Assembly (NCBI GenBank): GCA_947503005.1
Contig: CANNCA010000010.1
Span: 1-64,000, forward strand
Length of the DNA: 64,000 nt
DNA from: an uncultured Flavobacteriaceae bacterium
Lineage (GTDB): Bacteria; Bacteroidota; Bacteroidia; Flavobacteriales; Flavobacteriaceae
Direction: 5' to 3'
Under the pieces are notes generated by a model, which saw only the letters and a program-made list of their open reading frames with translations, made no database searches and was not told where the DNA came from. A program made the position numbers and the translations under genes. Positions 1-9,760 of the stretch are shown here, piece by piece; positions within the stretch are counted from its first letter, which is position 1; each line of letters starts with the position of its first letter.

Positions 1-510
1 AACTGGACCGAGACGGGCCTCAACGGCGGCAACAAACCAAGTGAGGTGGGCAGTGCCCTGGCGACGCTAACGGGAACCCATTCCATAGGCCAGACCAAGG
101 TGTGGGACCTTGACGTGGGCCGATTGCCGGCCAGTGGACTGGTCACGCTTATCGTGAAGCACAGCAACGGCAACGACGTGGCCTTCGCCTCGGACGAGAC
201 GGCCCAGGCCCCCGAGCTGATCCTGACCACCGAAGGTTCCGGACCACCGGTAACGGTGAACACCCTGAGCCTATCGCCGAACCCGGCTTCGATAGAAACG
301 AACATGACCTTGAAGGAGCCCGGTAAGCTGACGAAGGTCTACCTCTACGATGCGGTGGGCCGCATGGTCGGTACCTACGAGGGCGAGGCCATAGAGCGGA
401 ACGGCACCTATGTGATCGACGTACGATCATTGGCCCCCGGCGCGTATTTTGTGAAGTCCTACGATGAACAGGGCAACACCTATCAAAAGCAGATGATCAT
501 CAATAAATAA
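1..510 (+). CDS. Secreted protein, C-terminal end only (DNRLRE-type domain plus T9SS sorting domain)
   Basis: The gene enters from the left edge and is open from base 1, so its start lies outside the window. The 169 visible residues hold the second half of a DNRLRE/CBM96-like beta-sandwich ([17 protein letters not shown], then KVWDLDV and VAFASDET). After it comes a type A type IX secretion sorting domain ([29 protein letters not shown], ending in KQMIINK). Such tails direct export across the outer membrane by the type IX system. The amino acid sequence is identical to the end of the protein encoded at 1564-7655, and the DNA differs at only 7 of 510 positions. A hairpin terminator follows directly. 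The function of the missing N-terminal part cannot be told. Confidence 0.85.
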   Translation, partial: NWTETGLNGGNKPSEVGSALATLTGTHSIGQTKVWDLDVGRLPASGLVTLIVKHSNGNDVAFASDETAQAPELILTTEGSGPPVTVNTLSLSPNPASIETNMTLKEPGKLTKVYLYDAVGRMVGTYEGEAIERNGTYVIDVRSLAPGAYFVKSYDEQGNTYQKQMIINK

Positions 511-532
511 TACAAGGAACGTGAATGAACAA

Positions 533-564
533 GGGGGCCACACCAAGTGTGGCCCCCTTTTTTT
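533..564 (+). terminator. Rho-independent terminator of the first secreted-protein gene
   Basis: A 10-bp GC-rich stem (GGGGGCCACA with TGTGGCCCCC) around a 5-base loop is followed by seven T. It lies 22 bases after the stop codon. Confidence 0.85.
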
Positions 565-1563
565 GTTAAGATGGTAGGGAAGCGCCCCGCTCGTATATCC
601 CTTAATGTGTGCTTTTTTGAATTAAGACTTTCTAAAGATGCTCAATATAGGAAAACACCTAAATTCCATAGTAAATAGAGTATATACCGAATTGCACCTC
701 CTCTTTTTTTCTAGGACAAAGCAACCTTGACGGTTTTTCTTTCACGTGATATTGAGGCCTGTCGCCCAGCAGTTGATTCCGATTAAGGGATACACTTAAG
801 ACTAACATGGAATATGAAAAATACAGCCTTTTATTACCAATTATCATTGGACACCATAACTTGTCCAATACTTTGGCCCAATAGGTCGGGATTTAATTAG
901 GTTTTTAAGAAATTACTATGTGAAGACCAACAATAGTAAGAGAAAACAGTTCCAATAGTATATGGTGATTAAACACCCACCGTTTCCATTTTTTAAATAA
1001 GTAGTCCTTGTCGGTATAGCTAGAAAGGGTTATTGGCGGTTGTAAGTATCCTACAAAACCGATGCGTATTTAACCGTTCATCGATCGAACCGAGCACTTT
1101 AAGGAATGTTAACAATAACTATGGATAATAGCTTAAATTACACTAGTTGTTTAAAGACTATATGTTTTATTTCCTAGTCGCTACTTTCTAGCGCCCGGTT
1201 GTTTAAGATGCTGATCAAAGAATAGGTATCAAAACCAATAGATTTAAATTCAGTTGCGAGTCCCTCATCGAACTGACCCCCATTTACGCTTTTTTAACTA
1301 AAGAACCAACGCTTTATGGGTTACCGCCCAAAGAAATTTACAATCATCAATGATGTCGCATTGGGCTTTAGGTCTACGCGAAGTAAATGCCCATACGATA
1401 GCATAATTGAACAAGAGGAGAGCGATCCTTCTGTTAGCTTCCTCAATATTATTTTTATCATTTTCCAAATCCATTCGTATCAAATAATCTGTACCTATCA
1501 CCGCATTAAAAATTCTTTAATCTCGTCCAATAATTCATTTACCAATCTAAATACCGAACCATT
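565..1563. other. Long intergenic stretch without a supportable gene
   Basis: About 1 kb of AT-rich DNA separates the two secreted-protein genes. The short open frames in it (on both strands between 659 and 1567) have no recognisable domain, no codon bias like the neighbours and no supporting context. I see no RNA gene or clear repeat. It probably contains the promoter of the LRR gene at 1564. Confidence 0.5.
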
Positions 1564-4500
1564 ATGAAACAGTATTTCAGTAAAATTCTTATCGCATTCA
1601 TTTTAATAGGTACATGCTCAAAAGCATGGACTCAAACAACACTCGTTCCTGGGGATATTGGTGTTTTTTGGGCGCAAACCGATACACCCGACGATTTTGC
1701 TTTTGTTACCTATGTAGATTTGGAAGCAAGTACGGTCATCTATTTTACCGATTGCGGTGTCGTTCCTTCGGGATCTTTTGACCCGGCCGGATGTATGGAA
1801 GGCGCTTTTGCCTATACCGTTCCAGCTGGTGGGCACGCAATTGGCGATGTGATAACTTTAGCGAACGTTAGTGCACCGGTAATTCCCGGAAATCCTAATT
1901 TCAGTGTATATAACGATGCTTTAATTACGGAAAATTTCGGTATTTCAACTGGGGGTGATCAGGTGACTGTTTTTCAGGATGCGAACTTCCCAGGGGGTTC
2001 TTCGAATGCATCGGCAAACCCGAAATTTATTTTTCAGTTAAACATAGGTTCTACTTTATTTACCGGAGATGACGCCGCGAGTAGTACGCAAACAGGTTTG
2101 CCAACGGGGTTGCAGAATACGGTGGCACCTTTTACGGCACTAGGGCTCGGTTCAGGGCCAGGTGTTTCAGATGAAAATGATAATGCGGTATATACGGGTT
2201 CTTACACATTCAATGATGTAGCTGCTGCCAAGCTTGCGTTGACAGATTATAATAATTATTATTTCACTGACATTAACCCCCCGGGCGATGCAACCTATAA
2301 CGGTCACTTAGCAGCTATTCCTACCGTTTTAACATTACAGTCAGTACCAAATTTAGCGCCTACTATTACAAGTGCCGCAGTGGCAACTGTGGCAGAAAAC
2401 CAAACATCGGTTATCGACGTAAATGCTACCGATGACAATGACGCTGAAGGAGCTGGATTAACTTATAGTTTGACAGGCGGCGCTGATCAAGGTTCTTTTA
2501 CTATTGATCCCAATACGGGTATTATAACATTTAATAGCGCCCCGGACTTTGAAGCGCCTACAGATGCCTCTGGCGATAACATATATGAACTTCAGGTAAC
2601 GGTGACCGATTCTGGTGCTGAAACTGCAGTTCAAGATATTAGTATCACCGTAACGGATGTTGATGATACCCCACCAACATTGGTATCCACCGATCCAGCC
2701 GATAATGCAACGGATGTTGCCGTTGATGCCATACTGACAGCAACTTTTGATGAACCTATAGTCTGGAATCCTAGTAATGCAATTGGCATAGCGGAGGTGG
2801 GAGGTCCACCGGTTTTTTCTATGTTCCCGGGTTCAGGTGGTAGTGTTTCGGGGAATACCCTTACTCTGGATCCACCAGGAGATTTGGAACCGGGAACAGA
2901 GTATTTCGTTTTGATAACAGGGAACCAGTTAGAAGATATCGCCGGGAACCCTTTTCCAGGAATTCCTTTTATTGATTGGACATTTACTACAGCACCACCC
3001 GCGCTACTTTGCCCAACCACCACAATTGAACTTACCACCCAGCAGCAAGTTGATGATTTTGCGACGACCTATGATGTGGCGAACTGTTCTTTTATTGGTG
3101 GCATAGAGATTTCTGGGAGTAGTATCACTGATCTTAATGGCCTATCTGGTTTAACAGGTATTGGCGGGCCACTAGCTATATCCCAGACTGATATAACCTC
3201 GCTTGACGGTCTGGATGCATTGACCGCCATAGGTGAAGATTTATTTATCTCTGGAAATTCGCTTTTAACAGACCTAAGTGGTTTGGACGCATTAACAGCC
3301 GTACTTGGACCAATAAATATCGATGATAATGCAGGGCTATTGGATATCAACGGGTTTGATGCCCTTACAGTCGCAGAAGACATAGAAATAACTAATAATG
3401 GATCACTGACCAATGTGAGTGGTTTCAATGGGATTACAAGCACTACAGGATCTATAGCGATCTCTGATAATGCCGTACTACCTGATTTTACAGGTTTTTC
3501 TATGGTAGTTACCATAGGGTCCCGCTTGGAAATTGCGCGTAATGACTTGCTGCTGTCTATTAGCGGTTTAAGTAGTCTTGAAAACGTATCTGGACTTGTA
3601 GAGATTGTTAACAATACAAGCCTGCCAACGATCAGCGGGTTCAATAACCTGCAAACGATTGGGAGTTTTCTTCTTATTGACCTAAACAATGGGCTTACTT
3701 CCATTGACGGTTTTACGAATCTTGGCTCCGTTGCGGATCAAATAAGAATTGCCGACAATCCGATTTTGGCCAGTATAACAGGTTTCGGGTTAAATGCTTT
3801 GGTGGACTTGCGCTTAAGTGATAATCCACTTTTAACCAACTTGGATGGTTTTATGAGTCTTACCGGTATTTCCGGAAATCTACAAGTAAGTCAATTGGAT
3901 GCCCTAACCAATCTCAATGGCTTTGCTAACCTCACAGCAATTGGAGGTAGTTTGGACATATCGGAGAATGACATTTTAACGGATCTGAACGGCTTATCGG
4001 CGCTTACAAGTATTGGAGGTCCAATCCAAATAACAGGTAATGCGGCCCTGGCAGACTGCGACATTACGGCTGTTTGCGATAATCTAACCAATGATCCGGG
4101 TAACGTAAGTATCTCTGGCAATACAGGATCTTGTGTTGATGCTATAAGCGTACAGCTGGCATGTGACGGGCCTCCTCTGCTTTGTCCGACTACAACGGTC
4201 TTTTTAAGTACGCAACAACAAATTGATGATTTTTCATTGCTCTATGATGTGGCGAACTGTCCTTTTAATGGAGGGATTGAAATTAGAGGAGCGGATATCA
4301 CGAATGTAGACGGACTTTCAACCTTGACGGGTATGGCGGGAAGTATTATAATACTTCTTAATCCATTGTTGACAAATGTGAACGGTCTTTCGGCTTTGAC
4401 AGATGTAGGTGGAGATTTGGTTATTGGCGGCAATGGAGCCTTATTGGATTTGAACGGCCTTTCGACCCTGACCGGCGTGGGGGGAAACCTAGCTATTTCT

Positions 4501-5268
4501 GCTAATGAAACTCTTGCTAATTTAAACGGACTTTCTTCCCTGACCAATGTGGGGGGGGGGGTTGCTATTGCAAGCAATGATCTTATTACCAATTTAAACG
4601 GCCTCTCTCCGCTGACCAGCGTGGCGGGAGATCTGGTAATTAATGCTAATGACGCCCTTACATCCTTGGACGGCCTTTCTACTTTGGCAAGCGTAGGGGG
4701 TGCATTTACAATTACAAATAATTCAAGCCTTACCAATTTAAACGGCCTTTCTGCGCTGACCAGCGTGGTAGGAGACCTAGCCATTGTTGGTAATAATGCC
4801 CTATCCAATTGCACCATAGCTGCAGTATGTGATGCAACAGTGGTTGCAGGTGTTACAGTCATTTTCGATAATACAGGCGACTGTTTGGATCTAGCTACGG
4901 CAGAGGCGGCCTGTACGCCTGCTTTAATATGCCCGACCACTCCAATTTTTCTTAGCACGCAGCAACAAATAGATGATTTCGCGACTACCTATGATGTGGC
5001 CAATTGCGCCTTTGATGGGGGTATTGAAATTTCAGGCACGGATATTACGAATTTAGATGGCCTTTCGGGTCTAACCAGTGTGGGAGGATACCTTAGTATT
5101 TTTGATAGTGAACTTACGAGTCTGTCCGGCCTTTCTGCCTTGACTGGCGTGGGAAATAATCTGGCCATTTTTGATAATACTGACCTTACCAATGTGGACG
5201 ACCTTTCGGCACTTACCAATGTGGGGGGGGACTGTTTATTGAAGGGAATAATGCCCTTACCAGTATAA
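1564..5268 (+). CDS. Giant secreted leucine-rich-repeat surface protein, N-terminal part (frameshifted)
   Basis: This is the 5' part of a gene that would encode about 2,030 residues if joined to the frame ending at 7655. In order: a signal peptide (first 24 residues, hydrophobic core IAFILIGT); an unassigned beta-rich domain to about residue 260; a cadherin-like domain (about 265-375, [14 protein letters not shown] and VTVTD); an Ig-like Big_5 domain (about 378-480, [22 protein letters not shown]). Then come three cysteine-bounded blocks of 23-25-residue leucine-rich repeats of the L-domain type. Each block opens with a CPTT..STQQQ.DDF..YDVANC motif (near nt 3007, 4180 and 4928), and a typical unit is [19 protein letters not shown]. 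The frame breaks at a G8 tract (5223-5230), giving 17 wrong residues and a stop. The truncated product lacks the T9SS tail and could not be sorted. Likely an adhesin or ligand-binding surface protein; the ligand is unknown. Confidence 0.8.
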   Translation: MKQYFSKILIAFILIGTCSKAWTQTTLVPGDIGVFWAQTDTPDDFAFVTYVDLEASTVIYFTDCGVVPSGSFDPAGCMEGAFAYTVPAGGHAIGDVITLANVSAPVIPGNPNFSVYNDALITENFGISTGGDQVTVFQDANFPGGSSNASANPKFIFQLNIGSTLFTGDDAASSTQTGLPTGLQNTVAPFTALGLGSGPGVSDENDNAVYTGSYTFNDVAAAKLALTDYNNYYFTDINPPGDATYNGHLAAIPTVLTLQSVPNLAPTITSAAVATVAENQTSVIDVNATDDNDAEGAGLTYSLTGGADQGSFTIDPNTGIITFNSAPDFEAPTDASGDNIYELQVTVTDSGAETAVQDISITVTDVDDTPPTLVSTDPADNATDVAVDAILTATFDEPIVWNPSNAIGIAEVGGPPVFSMFPGSGGSVSGNTLTLDPPGDLEPGTEYFVLITGNQLEDIAGNPFPGIPFIDWTFTTAPPALLCPTTTIELTTQQQVDDFATTYDVANCSFIGGIEISGSSITDLNGLSGLTGIGGPLAISQTDITSLDGLDALTAIGEDLFISGNSLLTDLSGLDALTAVLGPINIDDNAGLLDINGFDALTVAEDIEITNNGSLTNVSGFNGITSTTGSIAISDNAVLPDFTGFSMVVTIGSRLEIARNDLLLSISGLSSLENVSGLVEIVNNTSLPTISGFNNLQTIGSFLLIDLNNGLTSIDGFTNLGSVADQIRIADNPILASITGFGLNALVDLRLSDNPLLTNLDGFMSLTGISGNLQVSQLDALTNLNGFANLTAIGGSLDISENDILTDLNGLSALTSIGGPIQITGNAALADCDITAVCDNLTNDPGNVSISGNTGSCVDAISVQLACDGPPLLCPTTTVFLSTQQQIDDFSLLYDVANCPFNGGIEIRGADITNVDGLSTLTGMAGSIIILLNPLLTNVNGLSALTDVGGDLVIGGNGALLDLNGLSTLTGVGGNLAISANETLANLNGLSSLTNVGGGVAIASNDLITNLNGLSPLTSVAGDLVINANDALTSLDGLSTLASVGGAFTITNNSSLTNLNGLSALTSVVGDLAIVGNNALSNCTIAAVCDATVVAGVTVIFDNTGDCLDLATAEAACTPALICPTTPIFLSTQQQIDDFATTYDVANCAFDGGIEISGTDITNLDGLSGLTSVGGYLSIFDSELTSLSGLSALTGVGNNLAIFDNTDLTNVDDLSALTNVGGDCLLKGIMPLPV
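4551..4561 (+). repeat. G11 homopolymer in the LRR gene
   Basis: Eleven G encode V-G-G-G-V in frame, at the same position of the LRR unit as the G8 tract at 5223. This is a second slip-prone site upstream in the same gene. Confidence 0.8.
5223..5230 (+). repeat. G8 homopolymer at the frameshift in the LRR gene
   Basis: Eight G follow GT in the codons for the V-G-G-G segment of an LRR. Nine G (or six) would keep the gene open into the frame that ends at 7655. Slipped-strand change of this tract would switch between the truncated and the full-length sorted protein. An assembly error is the other explanation. Confidence 0.7.
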
Positions 5269-5291
5269 ACGGTTTTTCCACGCTGAGCGGC

Positions 5292-7655
5292 TTGGGTGGC
5301 GAGCTCAAAATTTTTGCTAATGCGGCCCTTACCAATGTAAACGGCCTTTCTGCTATAACCAGTGTGGGAGGGCTCTTGTATATTGGTAATAATACTAGCC
5401 TTTCCAATGTGACCGGTCTTGCTGCGCTGACCAACGTGGAGGGAGGCTTGCGAATTGAAAATAATGCGATGCTCGCCAACTGTGCTATAGCTGCGGTCTG
5501 TGATGCAACGGTGGTTACGGGAGATTCTATCATTTTTGGTAATACCGGCGACTGTTTGGATTTGGCGACAGCGGAGGCAGCCTGTATGCCACCAGCGTTG
5601 TCCATACTGAGTTTCAACCTGGTCGATGCGGAGAACGATGTACTAATCGGTCCGTTGACGGACGGCGCCATGATCGATGTGAACACGCTATTGAGCATGA
5701 ACCTGAACATCGAGGCGATCACCACTGCTGATGTGGAGAGTGTGAACATGGTACTCGGGGGAACCCAGACCAAGATGATGGTCGAGAACTTCGCGCCCTA
5801 TGCACTTTTCGGAAACGACGGCATGGACTATAATATCAATGTATTTGATATTGGCCCGTACACCCTGACGGCCACGCCCTATAGTGCGGACGCACTGGGG
5901 GGCACCATGGGCGCCCCGGTGACGATAAACTTCAGTTTCGTCTCGGCACCCGTGGACAACGACAACGACGGGTCCTTCAGCGATGTGGACTGTGACGACA
6001 ACGACGATACGGTCTATCCCGGTGCGCCGGAGCTCTGTGACGGCAAGGACAACGATTGTAACGGTGACGTGGACGATGGTTTGATGACCGATACCTTTTA
6101 CGTGGATTCGGATGGTGACGGCTACGGCGACCCGAACGAGGCGACACAGTTGTGCGCGATCCAACCTGGATACGTTTCGGACAATACGGACTGTAACGAC
6201 AACGACCCGAACGTGAACCCCGATGCGACAGAGGTCTGTGACGGTATCGACAACAACTGTGACGGTCTGATCGACGACCAGGACCCAACGGTGACCTGTG
6301 ATGTGATGAGCGGTCCCGCCGATCTGCTCGATGCGACCTATTTGATGGGCGCCAGCAACCCCAGTCCGTTAGGTCCCATCCTAAGGGTGGAACAGGGGAA
6401 CAGGGAGACCTATCTGAAATTCGACCTGAGTTCGTTCAGCGGACCCGTTACCGAGGCCACCCTGCAGATGCAAGTGGCCAGTGATCCCGGCAACGGTACC
6501 TTGGAGGTCTTCCTCGGAAGTGATTCGAACTGGACGGAGACGGGCCTTAACGGAAGCAACAAACCAAGCGCGGTAGGTGCCCCTCTGGCGGTGATCACGG
6601 GAACCCATTCCATAGGCCAGACCAAGGTCTGGGACCTTGACGTAAGCCGATTACCGGCCAGTGGGTTGGTAACGCTTATCGTGAAGCACAGCAACGGCAA
6701 CGACGTGGCCTTCGCCTCTGACGAGACGGCCGCGGCACCACAGTTGATAGTCACCACCGGTGGCGGCGGACCCGTTGACAACGACGGCGACGGATCCTTC
6801 AGCGATGTGGACTGCGACGACAACGATCCCACGGTCTACCCGGGCGCACCGGAACTGTGCGACGGGAAGGACAACGACTGTGACGGTCTCGTGGACGGCG
6901 ACGACCCCGATGCGGACTGCACCGTGGTGGAGGTCCCCGCCGACCTGATCGACGCGACCTACCTGCAGGGGGCGGCCAACCCGAGCCCATTGGGCCCCAT
7001 CCTAAGGGCGGAACAGGGCAACAGGGTCACCTACCTGAAGTTCGACATGGGGGTGATCGGTACGTTCACCAACGCACGGCTCGAGATGCAGGTGGCGAGC
7101 GACCCTGGCAACGGTACCTTGGAGGTCTTCCTCGGAAGTAGTTCGAACTGGACGGAGACTGGCCTCAACGGCGGCAACAAGCCAAGTGAGGTGGGCAGTG
7201 CCCTGGCGACGCTAACGGGAACCCATTCCATAGGCCAGACCAAGGTGTGGGACCTTGACGTGGGCCGATTGCCGGCCAGTGGACTGGTCACGCTTATCGT
7301 GAAGCACAGCAACGGCAACGACGTGGCCTTCGCCTCGGACGAGACGGCCCAGGCCCCCGAGCTGATCCTGACCACCGAAGGTTCCGGACCACCGGTAACG
7401 GTGAACACCCTGAGCCTATCGCCGAACCCGGCTTCGATAGAAACGAACATGACCTTGAAGGAGCCCGGTAAGCTGACGAAGGTCTACCTCTACGATGCGG
7501 TGGGCCGCATGGTCGGCACCTACGAGGGCGAGGCCATAGAGCGGAACGGCACCTATGTGATCGACGTACGTTCATTGGCCCCGGGCGCGTATTTTGTGAA
7601 GTCCTACGATGAACAGGGCAACACCTATCAAAAGCAGATGATCATCAACAAATAA
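5292..7655 (+). CDS. Giant secreted LRR surface protein, C-terminal part (after the frameshift)
   Basis: This frame is open from 5229 and continues the leucine-rich repeats without a gap ([21 protein letters not shown]), so it is the 3' half of the gene at 1564. The first ATG-like codon at 5292 is not a likely real start. In order: the last LRRs and a [12 protein letters not shown] cap; a linker domain ([14 protein letters not shown]) that often ends Bacteroidota surface proteins; MopE-like calcium-binding repeats ([24 protein letters not shown]), three copies; two near-identical DNRLRE-type beta-sandwich domains (about nt 6304-6760 and 6928-7375); and a T9SS type A sorting domain ending in MIINK. 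From about nt 5580 the DNA becomes clearly more GC-rich than the LRR part. The C-terminal 170 residues are identical to those of the upstream gene. Confidence 0.8.
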   Translation: MGGELKIFANAALTNVNGLSAITSVGGLLYIGNNTSLSNVTGLAALTNVEGGLRIENNAMLANCAIAAVCDATVVTGDSIIFGNTGDCLDLATAEAACMPPALSILSFNLVDAENDVLIGPLTDGAMIDVNTLLSMNLNIEAITTADVESVNMVLGGTQTKMMVENFAPYALFGNDGMDYNINVFDIGPYTLTATPYSADALGGTMGAPVTINFSFVSAPVDNDNDGSFSDVDCDDNDDTVYPGAPELCDGKDNDCNGDVDDGLMTDTFYVDSDGDGYGDPNEATQLCAIQPGYVSDNTDCNDNDPNVNPDATEVCDGIDNNCDGLIDDQDPTVTCDVMSGPADLLDATYLMGASNPSPLGPILRVEQGNRETYLKFDLSSFSGPVTEATLQMQVASDPGNGTLEVFLGSDSNWTETGLNGSNKPSAVGAPLAVITGTHSIGQTKVWDLDVSRLPASGLVTLIVKHSNGNDVAFASDETAAAPQLIVTTGGGGPVDNDGDGSFSDVDCDDNDPTVYPGAPELCDGKDNDCDGLVDGDDPDADCTVVEVPADLIDATYLQGAANPSPLGPILRAEQGNRVTYLKFDMGVIGTFTNARLEMQVASDPGNGTLEVFLGSSSNWTETGLNGGNKPSEVGSALATLTGTHSIGQTKVWDLDVGRLPASGLVTLIVKHSNGNDVAFASDETAQAPELILTTEGSGPPVTVNTLSLSPNPASIETNMTLKEPGKLTKVYLYDAVGRMVGTYEGEAIERNGTYVIDVRSLAPGAYFVKSYDEQGNTYQKQMIINK
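7146..7655 (+). repeat. 510-bp direct repeat of window positions 1-510
   Basis: Aligned base by base with 1-510, there are seven mismatches and no gaps. They fall in third codon positions of Thr, Thr, Lys, Gly, Arg, Pro and Asn codons, so the encoded 169 residues are identical. Confidence 0.9.
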
Positions 7656-7672
7656 CTTTAAAGAACATTACT

Positions 7673-7705
7673 AAAAAAAGGAGACCATTTTGGTCTCCTT
7701 TTTTT
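7673..7705. terminator. Bidirectional hairpin terminator between the LRR gene and yebC
   Basis: A7, then GGAGACCA, a TTT loop and TGGTCTCC, then T7. The symmetrical A and T tracts let it end both the + strand LRR gene and the convergent yebC transcript. Confidence 0.85.
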
Positions 7706-7724
7706 ATTGATATGCTATGGGAAT

Positions 7725-8435
7725 TTATTCTTGCATGGTATGATATACATTTTGTACATCATCGTCTTCTTCGATTTTCTCTAAAAGTTTTTCGACATCG
7801 GCGGCTTCTTCTTCGGTCAATTGTTTGGTGACTTGTGGAATACGCTCAAAACCAGAAGAAAGAATTTCGATTTCACGTGATTCCAATTCTTTTTGAATAG
7901 CTCCGAAACTTTCGAAGGGAGCATAGATTAAGATACCATCATCATCTACAAATACCTCTTCGGCTCCGTAGTCGATCATTTCGAGTTCTAGCTCTTCAGG
8001 GTCGATGCCTTCCGCTGGAATTCTGAAATTACAAGTATGATCGAACATGAATTCCACAGAACCCGATGTACCCAAACTTCCATTGCATTTATTGAAATAA
8101 CTGCGAACGTTCGCGACAGTTCTGGTATTATTGTCCGTTGCGGTCTCTATCAAAATTGCAATGCCGTGGGGGGCATAGCCTTCAAACAGCACTTCTTTAT
8201 AATCACCAAGACTTTTGTCACTTGCCCTTTTAATGGCACGTTCGACATTGTCTTTGGGCATGTTGACCGACTTCGCATTCTGAATAACAGCACGAAGACG
8301 AGAATTGGAGTCGGGATCTGGTCCACCTTCCTTCACGGCCATGACGATATCCTTACCGATACGCGTAAAGGCTTTGGACATTGCCGACCAACGTTTCATT
8401 TTACGTGCTTTTCGAAACTCAAAAGCTCTTCCCAT
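7725..8435 (-). CDS. yebC: YebC/PmpR (TACO1) family protein
   Basis: A 236-residue protein of the usual family length. It starts with the family signature MGRAFEFRKARKMKRWS and continues with AFTRIGKDIVMAVKEGG, then NMPKDNVERAIKRA and GYAPHGIAILIE. Members have been described as DNA-binding regulators and more recently as ribosome-associated factors that help translate difficult stretches, so the exact role here is open. It has its own promoter-like sequence at 8466-8495 and ends at a shared hairpin terminator. The acidic C-terminus (EEDDDVQNVYHTM) is typical. Confidence 0.95.
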   Translation of the reverse strand: MGRAFEFRKARKMKRWSAMSKAFTRIGKDIVMAVKEGGPDPDSNSRLRAVIQNAKSVNMPKDNVERAIKRASDKSLGDYKEVLFEGYAPHGIAILIETATDNNTRTVANVRSYFNKCNGSLGTSGSVEFMFDHTCNFRIPAEGIDPEELELEMIDYGAEEVFVDDDGILIYAPFESFGAIQKELESREIEILSSGFERIPQVTKQLTEEEAADVEKLLEKIEEDDDVQNVYHTMQE

Positions 8436-8465
8436 AGTAGATATCTCTTAGTATTTGAACGGTAG

Positions 8466-8495
8466 CAAATTTAATAAAATCATGTTCAAGCACAA
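8466..8495 (-). promoter_or_regulatory. Candidate yebC promoter (TTG-N19-TAAATTTG)
   Basis: On the minus strand TAAATTTG (8473-8466) matches the Bacteroidota -7 consensus TAnnTTTG. TTG at 8495-8493 lies exactly 19 bases upstream, as the -33 element should. The start codon of yebC is about 30 bases downstream. Confidence 0.6.
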
Positions 8496-8549
8496 ATTGC
8501 ACCTTGATTACCGAATTCAATTTTTAGACATGCCAACTGAAAAATGATT

Positions 8550-8837
8550 TCACTCTCCCTCAATAATTTCCTCAATGCTATGCGCCAATTTGAAATCTTT
8601 TTCGGTCACTCCGCCCGCGTCATGCGTATTCAAGCGAATGTGGAGGCTTTTATAGACATTGCTCCAATCAGGGTGATGCCCTTGTTTTTCGCATTCAAAA
8701 GCGATTCTGGTCATTGTTGAGAAGGCTTCTTTGAAATTGGCAAATTCAAAAGAAGTTTCGATCGCACCATCCACATATTCCCAACCTTCTAATTTTTCTA
8801 GATATTCTTGAATTTGTTGATCTGATAATTTTTCCAT
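8550..8837 (-). CDS. Pterin-4-alpha-carbinolamine dehydratase
   Basis: A 95-residue protein from the ATG at 8837 (MEKLSDQQIQEYLEKLEGW). The frame also opens 18 codons further upstream, but that extension (KKTEIPAVAGINIKRLA) is not part of the family, so the inner start is preferred. The active-site motif E-K-Q-G-H-H-P-D-W followed by Y, H and D residues (YKSLHIRLNTHDAGGVTEKD) is complete. The enzyme dehydrates 4a-hydroxytetrahydropterin after aromatic amino acid hydroxylation, or acts in pterin recycling. It is probably transcribed with gcvT and the SDR gene upstream. Confidence 0.9.
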   Translation of the reverse strand: MEKLSDQQIQEYLEKLEGWEYVDGAIETSFEFANFKEAFSTMTRIAFECEKQGHHPDWSNVYKSLHIRLNTHDAGGVTEKDFKLAHSIEEIIEGE

Positions 8838-8910
8838 AGCTAGACGTTTTATGTTAATTCCCGCAACGGCGGGAATCTCTGTTTTCTTCAAATTAAAATT
8901 TTAATCGTTA

Positions 8911-9753
8911 TCAGCTCATCATATGGTGGTTGATAATATCTTGGTAGCTCACCTGAAGGTTTTTCGGCAATTTGTTATCCTTTGGTAAAACCGCCAAATA
9001 GCGCTCGTCATTCGTAGTAAAAACACGTTTATAAATCGGACTGAATTCGCCTATCCGTTCTACAATCTCTTTAATAAATTCTTCATGGTGCACAAGGTCA
9101 CTACTTCCCAAATGATAGATTCCACTTTTATCCCTATTGATGAGGTAATGTATCTGTTGTGTCAGTTTATCATCATTGGTAACGTTCAAAATCAGATTCG
9201 GGAAAACTTCGACAGGTTCATTGTCCCAAATAAACTTTTTGATTTCCCTAATTCGTGGAGACGAATTACCGAAAACCATCGGTACTCTCAAGATAGCCAT
9301 TTTTTCTTTTGGCAAGCGTAAGAGCATATTCTCAATTTTAATCTTCAATCGCCCGTAAACACTTTCTGATAAGGTCTTGTCATTTTCATAGGAGGGGTAC
9401 TTGCTATAGGCATCAAAAACATTGGCCGACGATATGAAATAGAGCTTACAATCGTTTTTAGAGATGTATTCCACGATATGCTGATGTGCCTGAACCTGGG
9501 CGGCAAAATTTCCACGAAGCGCAGAGATGATAAGCTGTGGGCGAACTTTTTCAAGTATCTGAAAAACGTCGTCCTCTCGCATATCGTACCGCATAAACTG
9601 TTGATTGTTCTCAAAAGCTTTACGAGCCGTGAAATAGGTGCCGTACGTATCAAAATAGTTGCAGAGTTCTTTGTAGATGGCGTTTCCTAAAAAACCACTT
9701 CCTCCTAAAATGAGTATTTTTTTTCCCGCATCATCCGCTTTTCTTTTCCCCAT
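8911..9753 (-). CDS. NAD(P)-dependent SDR-type sugar epimerase/reductase family protein (RmlD-like)
   Basis: 280 residues with an N-terminal Rossmann motif GGSGFLG (about residues 18-24), a conserved S-S-A-N-V-F segment and the catalytic Y-G-R-L-K (YxxxK) near residue 131. These mark an extended short-chain dehydrogenase of the epimerase/dTDP-4-dehydrorhamnose-reductase group. The substrate cannot be told. It starts 7 bases after the gcvT stop, so the two are surely co-transcribed. No polysaccharide genes lie nearby, so a role in rhamnose synthesis is not supported. Confidence 0.8.
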   Translation of the reverse strand: MGKRKADDAGKKILILGGSGFLGNAIYKELCNYFDTYGTYFTARKAFENNQQFMRYDMREDDVFQILEKVRPQLIISALRGNFAAQVQAHQHIVEYISKNDCKLYFISSANVFDAYSKYPSYENDKTLSESVYGRLKIKIENMLLRLPKEKMAILRVPMVFGNSSPRIREIKKFIWDNEPVEVFPNLILNVTNDDKLTQQIHYLINRDKSGIYHLGSSDLVHHEEFIKEIVERIGEFSPIYKRVFTTNDERYLAVLPKDNKLPKNLQVSYQDIINHHMMS

Positions 9754-9760
9754 TTAAAAA

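Noticed and set aside
659-868. 69-codon open frame on the minus strand
   Set aside because: No domain, start context or neighbour support; lies in a low-information intergenic stretch.
1298-1567. Short overlapping open frames on both strands just before the LRR gene
   Set aside because: They overlap each other and the LRR start, show no family signs and look like chance frames.
3069-5773. Long minus-strand frames of up to 238 codons under the LRR region
   Set aside because: They mirror the periodic LRR codons and repeat every unit; the plus strand has clear domains.
5688-7575. Long minus-strand frames rich in Arg and Pro
   Set aside because: They are shadows of the GC-rich, repeat-coding plus strand.
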